Source: Psilocybe azurescens
Taxonomy: Eukaryota; Basidiomycota; Agaricomycetes; Agaricales; Agrocybaceae
Reading direction: 5' to 3'
DNA length: 30,452 nt
Assembly (NCBI GenBank): GCA_023853785.1
Contig: JAJIRX010000575.1
Coordinates: 1 to 30,452, forward strand
The position numbers and the translations under genes are program-made. Below are positions 19,225 to 30,452 of this stretch, one piece after another (position 1 is the stretch's first letter; each line of letters opens with the position of its first letter). The notes below the pieces were generated by a model, which saw only the letters and a program-made list of their open reading frames with translations, was not told where the DNA came from and made no database searches.

Positions 19225-22200
19225 ATGACTTCTCCTTCTCAGCCGCTAAACATAAAGTCTAACCCCAGACTTGCTCTTGGCAATGACTCGGACGTCCAGC
19301 CTAGCTCCTATACCCCATCCCAAGGCACACCAGACCTGCGCGCTCTCCGAGCCCAGTATGCTGGCACCCCACCGCCTCCCAATATCCCACTGCGCGGTGC
19401 GGGGACTCCCACAAGCCGTGCAGGTGCAGCAGGAGCCTCGTCTTCCGCGACCTCTCTGCTGCCGACACCCCCTCGAACAACGAGCTCTCGCCCTCGCCCC
19501 TCAGACCAGGTCCTCAACCCGTGAGCGGGCTCTCAGCTACCCGACAGACCCCCACCGGCACCTCCAGCTCTGACTCCGCGCTGCCCGCCCCCACCCCCAC
19601 GAGCATCGCGGACCTCGACGACCTGCCCGCAGAGGAGAAGGCCAAAGTCCTCGCCCGCCATCTCGTGGCGAAGGAGCAGCGCACCAAAGCTGCAACTTAC
19701 GATGCGCCGTCCAAGTCGGTCGCCGGCTCCGTCAAGGACGCTGCTGTTATCTCCTCCGCCGCCACCGGCTCGGACGTCGGCCTGCCCAGCTCCCGGAAGT
19801 CGTCCTCCAGTGCGCTGCAGCGTGTCGCCAGAGAAGACTCGGAGCCGTTCCCTATTCCATATGATGCCCACGGCGCGGATGTGACGTGCGTCATTTAATT
19901 CTGTCATTCATTTCGCACATAGTTCAACACTCAATTTCTCTTCTACAGCCACGACATTTACAAATGGCACACCGACCAGCGCAGGCAGGCCGCCACCCGC
20001 GTGCGCTCCGCCTCGGTCCACGCTGGGCCCAGCCAGGCGCCGCACCCCGCGTTCGAGCACATCCACGAGCCGGGCGGGTTCAGGCGCAACTACGTGCTAC
20101 TACGCGCTAACGAGCAAGGAGGCGAGGAGCCCCGCATTCTGAACAACTTTATCGACTTCTTGCTGCTGTTCGGCCATTTCGTGCGTCATTCTATACTAAA
20201 CCCATGACACCTGTTCATTTAATAATTTTAATATCCTAACCCTCTAACTATGTTGGTAACTCTAGGCCGGCGAGGATCTGGAAGAAGACGACGACGACGA
20301 TAAAGATGACGAAGAGAACCTCGCTCCTGCTCTGGACGAGCCGTTGTCGACGGGGTTGCCCGATGTCAATGAACGCACTAGTCTGCTGGGCAGCCCGCAG
20401 CTCTCGCGGTCGCGGTCGAGGACCAGACGCCGCAAGAACTCGGTTTCGCGCCAGGGCACGGCAACTGTCACGCAGGCTGTTTTAATGGTACGTCTCTATG
20501 TTCTATGTTTGTTTACGCCGCATTGGTTTTATACCTAATCCTCCCATTTTAATATAGCTGTTGAAGGCATTCGTGGGCACTGGTGTATTGTTCCTCGGCA
20601 GAGCGTGCGTCTGTGTGCCCAACTTATCATTCAACTGACATATTTATTATCACTACACATACAGATTCTTAAATGGAGGTCTCTTATTCTCACTCGTCAC
20701 GTTCACGTTCATCGCGTTCATATCGCTGTACTCCTTCCTGCTCTTGGTCAAGACCAAGTTTGTGATTTCTGGGAGTTTCGGAGGTGCGTTCTTCATCCAT
20801 CCATCCATATCCATTCTCCACCCCATGTAGTGGAAATGGAGACGGAGACGGCATCACTAACCTACGCATACATGTATATCTAACTGACGTTTTATTTCTG
20901 CTCCTTCGTCAGACATCGGCGGTACATTATACGGACCATGGATGCGCTACCTTATCCTGGGGTCGATCGTCGTGTCGCAGATGGGCTTCGTAGCAGCATA
21001 CACCATCTTCGTCGCTGAGAATCTTCAGGTAAGCTTCAAGCTTCAAGCTTCCTACCTACCTACCACCTTGCCAAAAACCATCGTTCCACCACTAAAACAT
21101 GATCCATGCATGCAGGCCTTCGCAATGGGCGTCACGAACTGCCTCAAGCTCGTGCCCGTGCAGCACCTCATCCTCGTGCAGCTCGTCGTCTTCCTCCCGC
21201 TCGTGCTCGTGCGCGACCTCGCGAAGCTCAGCTCGACCGCGCTCGTCGCCGACGCGTTCATCCTCGTGGGCCTGGTGTACATCTTCGGCAGCGAGGTCGC
21301 GATCATCGCGCAGCAAGGGGTGGCGGAGGTGAAGATGTTCAATCCAAGGGATTTCTCGCTGTTCGTTGGGTGTGTTTCTTGCTATTTACTATACTATCCT
21401 CGGGTCCTTTCATCTTCTGGTATTTGAATTTGAGGTCGATATTGACGCTTTACCCTTTCTTTCTTTTTCAGAACGGCAGTGTTTTCGTTCGAAGGCATTG
21501 GTCTTGTGAGTAGTACCCTTTACCCTTTAACGATAGTTGACTGCATCCTGCCTATCCTTGCTCATTCTTTACGATCTGATGGATACATAGGTCATCCCTA
21601 TCACCGATGCGATGCGCGAGCCGCACAAGTTCCCCAAGGCGCTAACGGGCGTCATGGTCTTCCTCCTAGGTACGTATGCACTGGCAACTCTCCACTCCCC
21701 AATATTGACTGACAATAACTATTATATCTACTTTTTTTTTTCATGAACAGTCCTATTTGGCGGCGCCGGAGCGCTCGCGTATCTCACATTTGGATCGGAG
21801 GTGCAGACCGTCGTCCTGCTGAACCTGGATCAACAGAACGGGATGGTGCAGTCTGTACGTCTCTTTCTCTTTCTCTTCATCATCTATCCAAACCCAAACC
21901 CACCCCCCACCTCCCTAGGTCCAGCTCTTCTACGCCCTCGCGATCCTGCTCTCCGTGCCCCTGCAGCTCTTCCCCGCCATCCGCATCGTCGAGAACGGCC
22001 TCTTCAAGACGCGCAGCGGCAAGGCCGACGCCCGCGTCAAGTGGTACAAGAACGTGTTCAGGTTCGGGATGGTGCTCGTGTGCACGGCCATCAGCTGGGT
22101 CGGCGCGGCGGACCTGGACAAGTTCGTCGCGTTCATTGGGTGCTTTGCGTGGTATGTTTGCGGGCTTTTTCTTTCTTTTTCAATTCCTTCTTCTCCTCGT

Positions 22201-22586
22201 TTCTGCTCGTCTTCTTTCCTCCTCTTATTATTCTTCTGTCACCGTTATGAGAGAAATTTACTGACCGTTTTCTTTTCTTTTTGGTGTGCAGTGTGCCGCT
22301 GTGCTATGTGTACCCGGCGATGCTGCACTACAAAGCGTGCGCGCGAACGCGCAGAGAAAAGCTGGCCGACATCACGCTGATCGTATTTGGGCTCGCTGCA
22401 TGCGCTTATACCACGGCGCAGACGTTGAAGGTTCGTCGGCATTCCTTCCTTCCTTCCTTCCTTCTATTTTGCTTTCGAAGAAAGAAACGACACTGACGTG
22501 GATTTTACTTTTTTTTTACCTTGTTACAGCTGATGATGGCACCGGCCCCTGCCAAAGACTCTCCATACGCCCACTGCAAAGGCTGA
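19225..22586 (+). CDS. AVT3/AVT4-type vacuolar amino acid transporter (AAAP family), ~765 aa
   Basis: Proton-coupled amino acid exporter of the vacuolar membrane, by family knowledge. Thirteen exons: 19225-19885, 19949-20180, 20266-20487, 20558-20604, 20665-20783, 20913-21028, 21116-21369, 21472-21505, 21591-21669, 21751-21854, 21919-22151, 22292-22430 and 22530-22586. They total 766 codons once one base lost near 19440 is restored. A long Ser/Pro-rich cytosolic N-terminus (IKSNPRLALGNDSDVQ, GTPDLRALRAQYAGTPPPPN, ADLDDLPAEEKAKVLARHL) precedes HDIYKWHTDQRR and an acidic EEDDDDDKDDEE stretch. The transmembrane core starts at LLKAFVGTGVLFLGRAFLNG, the hallmark first AAAP helix. It continues through FSFEGIGLVIPITDAM, PLQLFPAIRIVENGL and the final helices. 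Exon 11 has high GC at third positions, unlike the AT-rich kinase block. Which of AVT3 or AVT4 is meant cannot be decided by eye. Confidence 0.92.
21031..21063 (+). repeat. short tandem repeats in a transporter intron
   Basis: AAGCTTC units in tandem followed by TACC units, inside the intron 21029-21115. They have no effect on coding. Confidence 0.8.
22442..22464 (+). repeat. TTCC microsatellite in the last transporter intron
   Basis: About five and a half TTCC units just after the donor of the intron 22431-22529. Confidence 0.9.
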
Positions 22587-23469
22587 AGCAGCGTTGGTTC
22601 ATTTCTCTCCGGACTTTAAAACCTAGAGTTTAGCTTCGGACAACAGACACTGCCTCCAACCTTCACTGTTTAACTCGTTCGCACGCACACATGCACACAT
22701 GCTCATTCGTCTATCCATCCATCCACTAAATTATCGAGTACTAAATAACAGAAAGAAGGGCCTTTCAAGCTCTTCTTCCTCCTAATATCTACACCTCCAT
22801 CTAAATGCGCATTTCCTCCTCATCTCCGTCCTCCATTTCCCAGTTCCTCCTACTGTTAGTACTACTACTGCTACTACTACTAGACCTCGTTGCGTGCATA
22901 CATTATCTGTCGCTTGCTTTTATTTAGCTTCCTTGTTTTCAAAAAGTTGCTTACATGCTTACAATACATTCGTACTGTGTTATATGTTTCGTGGAATCCA
23001 GTGCAGTGGCGCGCGATCCTCAGTTACTCGGGATGAAAGCGTAAATGGGGTGGTCGCCACGTGAAGAGGTTAAACAGTTTCCAGCAGCAGACAGATATAG
23101 TATCGCGCAGATGTTAACTTTGGCCTTCGGAGACATTGGCGAGTTTACAATGAGTGAGATGAAGAGAGGACACCTTTTCACGAATACAAATGTGAGGATA
23201 TTTCACGGCCCACAAGGCTGCTGACAACAAATGCCATTCATAATTGCCAACCCAAAAGTCCAGCTAAGAACTCATCAAGGTTTACAATTCGGTTCCGCAG
23301 ATAAACAATATTTTTAAACAAAAAAATAGTAATGGTTGCATTATGCTGAGGATAGAGGGAATCGACAGAGGAAAAAGAAACGGCTGGTCATATTCTACAA
23401 GAAAGACGGAAAAACATAGATAATTACGCATGCATGCTGAATAACAAAATGAGGGCCGGCCTCCCCGTC
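22587..23469. other. convergent 3' flanks of transporter and RPB1
   Basis: Region between two convergent stop codons. It should contain both 3' UTRs. A pyrimidine-rich tract follows the transporter stop, with a (TAC)n-type microsatellite at about 22857-22882. No gene or RNA was recognised. Confidence 0.6.
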
Positions 23470-26400
23470 TCAATCCCACGACGGGCTCGATTGGTACGAG
23501 TGACTACGCGCTGTTCCATTTTGATTTTGCGCAGGGCTCGCAGGGGACCAAGGCGCCGGAGAAGTTGGACTGTAGCCTGGAGAGGCGGGTGCTGCAGACG
23601 ATAGGTCAATAACAAAAAAATCAAACGATGACAATGCTTACAATATGATGGAGCTAAGATTGTCGAAGAAATATTAGCATGGGTCTGACAGACAGATACT
23701 TGAGCAATGACTTACATGCTGGCGAGTACGCCGGTGAGGTTGGTGCTAATTGAGAACAATAATCAGCTTCAAAAATATCATCCAAAATGTATAGAACCTA
23801 CAATATTTCGGTGACGAGGGCGAAGCCATAGGGGAAGTCGGTGAATATTTGGGTGAAGAGGGGGACATATGAGCAGGGGCTGGACGGAAATGTTGATTAG
23901 AGAATTCCACAAGGCGGTAACGGAGAACTTACAGGCTAAGCACAATTAAAAAGTGGAAATAAATTTATCAGTAACCGAAAGCGATAGATCGAACTACAAA
24001 ACTTACTCGGGAATCTAAAATAATGATCATGTTAGTGATATGAAACCAGAGCAAAAGCTTTCAAAGACATACATCTGGGAGAAGCGGGACTGAAAGATGG
24101 ACTTGTCGGCGAATACCTAGGCGACGTCGGGCTGAACGACGGCGACTGTGGGCTATATCGCGGTGACGTAGGCGAAAACGAAGGAGAAGTAGGCGAGTAT
24201 CTTGGACTCGTCGGCGAATAACCAGGAGAAGTCAAATTGAGTGCAGGTGACGTAGGCGAATATGTTGGAGACGTCGCCCCTCTTGACCGATCGTACATGG
24301 GAGACGTCGCATATGGTGATGTACCGAACGGCGAAGTCGCACCGCTGAATGGCGATTGTGGGACAAAGCTTGGTGAAGTCGGTGTATATGCATTCGGCGA
24401 GCTGGGGCTGTAACCCACACCACCCGGAGACATCCCTCCGGCACCAAGCGGACTCTGACCGTAACCAAGGAACTGGAAGTTCGAGGCATCTTCTCCAGTA
24501 TTGGACGCGAGAGGAGAGAACGAAGCCGAAGCTGGGTCGCCCTTGAACAGCCCATCCTGCCACATCGGTGAGTTGGTGTCGTAAGGTGTCATGGCTACCT
24601 GTCCAGGGGTCATTCCACCATCGATTTGTGCCGCCAACATCGACTGAACAGGTAGACGATGATCCACAATAGCGTCTTTCAACATGTCGATATCCAATGC
24701 CACCTCGAACGAGCCAGTCCCCATAGGCGCCATCTGGCCGAACATGACGTTCTCCGCAATACCATGACAGTCATCCTTCTCGCCCACAGCCGCAGCCTCC
24801 ATCAGGATTTCGACGGTCTCCTCGAACGAACACCTCATCAAAGCTCCAGTATCGGCACGATTGATACCATGTCGAGTGATAGCCATGAGCGTACCACGAT
24901 GGGTCATGAGGTCGCAAAGAAGAGCAAGATGGCGGTAATTGACATAGGAACCATCGAACTCGATAACTCCACGAAGTTCCTTCAGAATCGCTGCCCGCGC
25001 TGCCTCGATACCCAATACATTGAAAATCTCCACGCAGCTGTTCGAATATGTCCTCGTAAAGTCGACACCGTCGATGCACATAACCGTCTTCAAGTTGACA
25101 CCATCGGTTTCCAGCACCCACTCCTTCTGTTTGTCCGTCCTGATGGTGCCATCGCCCGTAACGATGACCTGATCCTGCTCCGTCAAGAAGACACGATTGA
25201 TGCCCTTGACACCACGAAGACTGACGGAATTCAACATCGTGTTTTCGAGTTGACGAAGGAAGATATCCTCCTCAATCGAGCCCATGCCATCATCCTCCTT
25301 GTCTGGACTTCCCAACACACGACAACGGATAACCAACTTCTCACAGAGTTATCTTCACTCCAGATGACGAAAAGATCGGTCTTGAAGCTCTCGGCGATAC
25401 GGCCAGCTACATAGTGCATCGTAAGCTTCCTGTCGATCATCTTCGCACGGTCGAGTTCGAGACGGAGAAGCCATGGCGATTGCAAGTGAAGCTTCGCCTC
25501 GATCTCTTCATCAGGAATGGCAAAGAACGATTCCACGAATACTGAATCTTCCTCGATAATAGTCGAAGTCGGATCCGGGTCGTACCAAATCTCGACAGCG
25601 GCGGTGACGGTTCGGAGTGAAGTATATGCAAGCTCTTGCTGAACATTCTTTGCCAGATCGGCCGAACGGGATATTTCTGGTTCCAGGTATACAGTCAAGG
25701 ACGGGGTCTTGATGTTCGTGGCGACGTTGATAATCTCTTTCAGACGCGGCACACCGAGGGTGACGTTCTTACTAGAAACACCAGCATAATGGAAAGTGTT
25801 GAGCGTCATCTGCGTGGCAGGTTCTCCGATAGACTGCGCCGCCAATGTACCGCACATCTCCCCAGGGTGGACAATCGACTGATTGAATTTGGTTTCCACT
25901 TCACCGATGACCCAGTCGAAGGCCTCTCGAGTCAAATGATACTTTTCCAAAACTCGGCGGGACGCAAAGGTGGCACGAAGATGCATCCTAAAGTTAAGAG
26001 TAGCGTTCTCTTGGCCTTCTTTACTGAGATGATCATCACCGCGCACGAAGAAAGCCTTTGGCCGAGTTCATTGACGGAATCGACGATGTATGAAGTCGAG
26101 GTCACTCGGTTTTCGCCGATCGACATGGAAGATTTGGATGGCGTTCTGGACGATACGATTGAGGTTGACGGGAAGGTAATGGGGTTGGGTATTGGGTACA
26201 CGAGGGAAGACAAAATCTCGGAGGAGCCGTCGATCCTCCACCAATCGAGCATATTCTTCGTCGAGCTTGGCTTGAAGCTCCAAAGAGCTGTCATCGATGC
26301 CGACCTGCAGAACACCGGGTATGAAACCGCCCGAGGGATCTGTGACATCCACGCGGTAACTGTGTTCGAACTCGCGATTGTTCAACCCGAAGGTCTCAAT

Positions 26401-29400
26401 GGTCTGCTTCTCGATGAACGCACCATCCATACCGTCTTCTCCATACACGAATTGGATTAAGTCTCCCAAAGAGTTTCGGACAGTGCCATCATAACAGACC
26501 ATGACGTCCTCAAGAGCCTTGACAAGCCGACGCTGAATATAACCTGTCTCGGCTGTCTTGACGGCAGTATCGATAAGACCTTCTCGACCAGCCATAGCGT
26601 GGAAGAAGAATTCTTGTGGCGTCAACCCACGAAGATACGAGTTCTCGACGAAACCACGCGACTCGGGACTGAAGTCATCCTTCGTGAAATGCGGCAGTGT
26701 GCGATGTCGGAAACCGAATGGAATACGACGACCTTCGACGGACTGTTGACCCACACAAACAGACATCTGCGAGATGTTGATGAAAGAACCCTTTGAACCA
26801 GCAACCACCATCTGCTTGACGTTGTTGTCCTCCTTCAAATGCTTCTGCGCGTATTGACCGGAAGTATCACGAGCCAAATTGAGCTGGCGTTCGACCAAAC
26901 TCTCGAACGATTCACGGATGGTCATACCGGGGGCGGCTTTCAAGCGACGCGTTGCGTCATCGACGATCTGCGAAACATTCGCCTTGCGTTCCGCGATGGT
27001 TTGCGTGATGTAGGACATAGTAGCAGAATCAGCAATAGTGTCGCCAATTCCAATACTGAAACCGTTGTGGAACAGCCAATAATTGACGACCATCTGCAGA
27101 CCGGTAAACAATTGGCGGTAGCCTCCGGACCCTTCGCGGAAAACGACGTGCACAAGACCACCTTGCGACGCTCCGACAGTCTTCTTCTCGACGATGCCGA
27201 AAACCAACTCCCGTTCTCGATCAAAACACCATCATCGAAAACAGGATTCGAGGATTTCGGGTCAGGCGAACGATGGAATATGATACCGCGGGGAATGGTC
27301 AAGCTCAGGATTTGTTTTCCGGTCCACAGTGGTTTCGGTTTGAGGATCGCTGGGATGGGAACGGTTCCATCCCACTCGGGGACCCAAAGGAGAATATTTT
27401 GAACCTGGTTCCAATCCAAGAAGGTATCGCAAAGTGAATTTTCGAATACCGCAAAGGGTATCTTACGATGCCCATGACGGGTTTATTGGCTTGGGGTGAG
27501 ATAATCTACGCAAAGGATCAGAAAGACTGTAAAAAGAAACACGAAACGACGAACCTGTCTAGGAACCCATGCAATCTGACTCAGTTCTGCTCGTGTTTCT
27601 TCACTTTGCGGTACACTAGCAAGATTGTGAGTATGGTGTTCAGAAAGGTCCATAACGATAAACTAGAACATACTGCATATTCATCTCATCACCATCGAAA
27701 TCGGCGTTGTACGGTGGCGTTCTAAACAGCATTAACGTAACGTGCCAGGCACTTGTTGCACTGTAAACTTACACCGAAAGGTTTAGGCGGAAAGCTGCCA
27801 AATAAAGCTAAAAGACCAGATAATACAGATCGTAATAAAACTTACTGGAATAAGGCATGAGCTTCACACGATGACTCATCATACTCATTTTATGCAGCGA
27901 TGGTTGACGATTGAACAGCACGAAACTAGAAAAAAATTAATATCATCATAAAAACAGGTAAAGTAGAATCAACTCACTCTCCATCCTTGAGATGGCGTTC
28001 AACGATCCACCCGTATTGCAAGAAAGCGTCCGCGTTTGTTATAACGAAGATCGATGCGCTCTCCAGTGTCTCGAACGACATATCGTGCTCCAGGATACGT
28101 AGTCGGCCATTCCGCACCAGTTCCTGCAAGTACGCAATATTGTAAGGTGTGACTGATGACCAATCATTAGCTTCACACCAGAAGGAGAAGATAAGCATGA
28201 GGCTTACCCCTCTCAGGGAAAGTCAGATTCATAGCTATCGTCCTCGGCACGCCAACTTCATCCAGCTCCAGATTCGGATCACCTGTGATAACCGTACGAG
28301 CTGAGAAATCGACACGTTTACCCATCAAATTTCCACGCAGACGGCCTTCCTTGCCCTTTAGACGAGCGCGAATAGCCTTGACCGGACGTCCTGATTTCTG
28401 CAGAGCCTGCGGAATTCCAGCGATATCATTGTCCATGTAAGTCGCAACGTGGAACTACAAAAACATTGTCAGTGACGTTGATAATAGGATAGCCTGAGGG
28501 ACGGCCTACCTGAAGCAATTGCTCGAATTCGGTGATAACGTGTGCAGGCGCTCCTTCCTGTTCACATCGACGTACATTGGCGGATGCTTTGATGATATCA
28601 CCCAGTTTGTATGTCAAATCATCTTCACTTCGCATGGCTCCGCCATCGACAGCAATACTAGGGCGTACGGGAGGAGGCGGAACGGGCATGACAGTCAGGA
28701 TCATCCACTCCGGTCTCGCGTACTCGTCGGACAGACCAAGGAGATGAAGATCGTGATCTGACATCTTCTTGAAGACTGTGTAGACCTCGGAGGGTGATAA
28801 GCCTTTTATCGGGCTGCATGGACTTGACCTCCTACAATCAAGGTGAGCATTGACATCGAGAAGATTTCAAAAGAATTAATTAAAAAACCAACATCGTCAT
28901 CATCCTTCGTCTTCTTGTACTGAACGAAAAGCTTTAGGCCCTCTTTCCTGACCTGCGGTTGAACATGTCCACAGCCACCGTGGCCTTTCTTCGCGTCGTC
29001 GGCCTCTGGATCTGCGCCCTTCTTTGGGGTCATCAGGTTCACAAACCATCTTGGTTTTGCAGTGGGCCCAAACGACAGCCATGCGGGCCTTGGGGTCTCG
29101 GATGTGGCGAATCTTCTCCGAAAATTTGGGTCCGACTTATTATATGAAAACAGTGCGTTAGGATCAATACAACAAGACAAGGTTCCGGGGTGAATTTAAA
29201 AAGAATATGCAAGTAAAAGCGTCAGTATGAGGTGTCTACAAGAACATAGAACAAGATTTAAAAGACAACATAAACCGACAACACAGGGGGCAAAAGATAT
29301 CGAGTAACAAGTGCAGGGCCTTCTGACTCACGTCCCTGCTGCGTCACAGCCGAGAGTGGTTGACCAAATTTCCATCTGCACAGCCAACGACGTTTTGACG

Positions 29401-30172
29401 GTCGAGGTACTGTGCTATTTTTTCCGCACTCCTCGTTCAGCCCCCATTTCACCGCGCAACCTCGTGTCCAACCGGTCACCGTGACAGATGCAATGGGATC
29501 GACGCGGCGATCAAGCGACCGAAAACGCGCGCCATATGATCCCCTGCCACGGGTGGAAGAACGCCCTCGATTGTCAAGGGACTAACGTGGAGCGGGTTTG
29601 GGGTTCCCCATGGGATGTGGAGAGAGCCCCAGAAAATTGGGATGGTGGGGTGCGAAACGAGTAGAGGAAAGTAAACGACGCGACTCACGATGTCGGCTTT
29701 GAGCTTTCCACAATTTACACATATACTCTCCAAAATCTTCTTTACTTTCACAATGAAACCTAGATTAAAAAGTATCGTAGAAACGCAATGTCTTCGCGTT
29801 GAACCTGAGGCAGGACGTACCAGGGTGAAAAACAGGCCTTGCCAGCTCAATATGACCAAAATGACCAGGACATTCAGACATTCCCTCTCCGCACGTCTGG
29901 CACTTGAAATTCCTATCGATAGTGCCCATACGAGGGTCCATCAGTCCACCCATCTTGGGCTTGTGAGTGGGCCTCCATGACTTCTGGATGTTCGATCTTG
30001 GCGACGGAAATGGCTTTCTATGAGTCAGAAGACGGTTTGTCAGCATAGCGGGGAAAATATGGAAGAAAGCCATTGAAAAACGCACGATTTCCTCTGGAGA
30101 AAGGATACCAAACTGAACCTCCTTCACTTTACGAATGGGAGCCGCGGAAAAGGCGAACTGATGGCCAAGCAT
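23470..30172 (-). CDS. RPB1: RPB1, largest subunit of RNA polymerase II
   Basis: Catalytic subunit of Pol II in the nucleus. Exons read as 30172-30086, 30017-29821, 29759-29689, 29135-28893, 28831-28510, 28454-28208, 28152-27978, 27925-27846, 27794-27773, 27721-27674, 27615-27555, 27505-24073, 24014-24007, 23935-23933, 23879-23802, 23745-23716 and 23591-23470. The start [20 protein letters not shown] is canonical. Zinc-clamp residues [17 protein letters not shown], active-site NADFDGD (27688-27702), bridge helix ([20 protein letters not shown]) and trigger-loop region ([21 protein letters not shown]) are intact. The CTD carries degenerate YSPTSP heptads and ends [11 protein letters not shown]. 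About a dozen small indels (for example near 29970, 29125, 29018, 28805, 27460, 27210, 26082, 26055 and 25350) break or locally garble the frame. In an essential gene these are best read as consensus errors. Confidence 0.95.
23716..24073 (-). other. micro-exon region of the RPB1 CTD
   Basis: After exon 12 (ending 24073) come three small GT-AG introns: 24072-24015, 24006-23936 and 23932-23880. They are separated by exons of 8 nt (ATTCCCGA) and 3 nt (CCT). If one C is restored to the 8-nt exon, the spliced codons read Y-S-P-T-S-P-A, a perfect heptad, then [14 protein letters not shown]. Another 30-nt exon lies at 23745-23716 (PTSPAYSPA). Without the micro-exons, exon 12 would also join 23879 in frame but would lose this heptad. 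Confidence 0.6.
29136..29688 (-). other. 553-nt intron in the 5' part of RPB1
   Basis: Donor GTGAGT after KLKADI and acceptor ATAAG before SDPNF. Most other introns in this gene are 46-70 nt. No exon, transposon end or recognised domain was seen inside; short open frames are present on both strands. It may hold a decayed insertion or a regulatory element. Confidence 0.65.
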
Positions 30173-30452
30173 GTTTGCTTAAATACGAAAGGTGGAGTCG
30201 GAGTTGGGGGATAATAGGACAAAAGAAAAAACGATGATTCAGAAAGAAAAAGTGTTCAAAAAGGGAATTAAGGTTGATAAATGTGATTTTGGGTGTTCCA
30301 GGGAAGACTTGAGCGCTGGTCGTAAACTTTTGAGGGGTGCAGGGTGGGAGACCAAAGTAACCTAAAAGATCTCGAAAAGATCTCGAAAAGCGGGGAAAGG
30401 CAGCTGCCGCGGCCAGGAAGTAATGGCTAACGTCTAAAAGACTTATTAGACC
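30173..30452. other. RPB1 upstream region
   Basis: Should contain the RPB1 promoter and 5' UTR. The only visible structure is a short direct repeat, AAAAGATCTCG twice in tandem at about 30364-30386. No TATA box was identified with confidence. Confidence 0.5.

Noticed and set aside
19308..19907. Long minus-strand open frames opposite transporter exon 1
   Set aside because: Arise from high GC at third positions of the transporter exon; no independent protein character.
21733..21750. T-run near an intron acceptor in the transporter, considered as a second retroposon tail
   Set aside because: It is the polypyrimidine tract of a normal acceptor and no target duplication flanks it.
24659..26460. 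Long plus-strand open frames of 251 and 274 codons opposite RPB1
   Set aside because: They lie antisense to strongly conserved RPB1 codons and have no recognisable protein character; shadows of codon bias on the coding strand.

Overview
The window is nuclear DNA of a filamentous basidiomycete, most likely an Agaricomycete. Genes are cut by many 50-70 nt GT-AG introns, and the recognisable proteins (Vps27, an AVT3/AVT4-type vacuolar amino acid transporter and RPB1) read like mushroom orthologues. There are no bacterial or organellar features, and I found no tRNA, rRNA or CRISPR array.

Layout. 1-1761 (-): VPS27, the ESCRT-0 subunit, cut by the window edge. 3372-16514 (-): an AT-rich accessory block holding five relatives of one unnamed kinase-like family. 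The full architecture is a ~300-residue N-terminal domain, a ~118-residue middle domain ending in a basic nuclear-localisation-like patch, and a minimal kinase fold ending soon after the DFG-equivalent. Two copies are complete (14256-16514 and 5886-8025). One has lost every C-lobe catalytic residue (9285-11535). Two are truncated relics joined head to tail (3372-5400). Between them lie repeats: a 39-bp palindrome, an ~850-bp element with long inverted repeats, a short retroposon with a 12-bp target duplication and poly(A) tail, a GGCGA-rich inverted-repeat element, and two copies of a short dispersed repeat. 17.2-19.2 kb holds an unrecognised broken exon set and a relic of the RPB1 3' end. 19225-22586 (+): the transporter in 13 exons. 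23470-30172 (-): RPB1, convergent with the transporter, in about 17 exons with very small exons in the C-terminal repeat region.

The three housekeeping genes are not linked in function: endosomal sorting, vacuolar amino acid transport and mRNA synthesis. The kinase block looks like a lineage-specific, expanding and decaying accessory family inserted between conserved genes.

Caution on quality. VPS27, the transporter, RPB1 and the kinase genes all carry small indels, many in or next to homopolymers, while the protein on both sides stays conserved. RPB1 is essential, so most of these are probably consensus errors. I therefore call a copy a pseudogene only where there is independent damage: nonsense substitutions, lost splice donors or deleted motifs. 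Exon coordinates were read by eye from splice motifs and reading frames.
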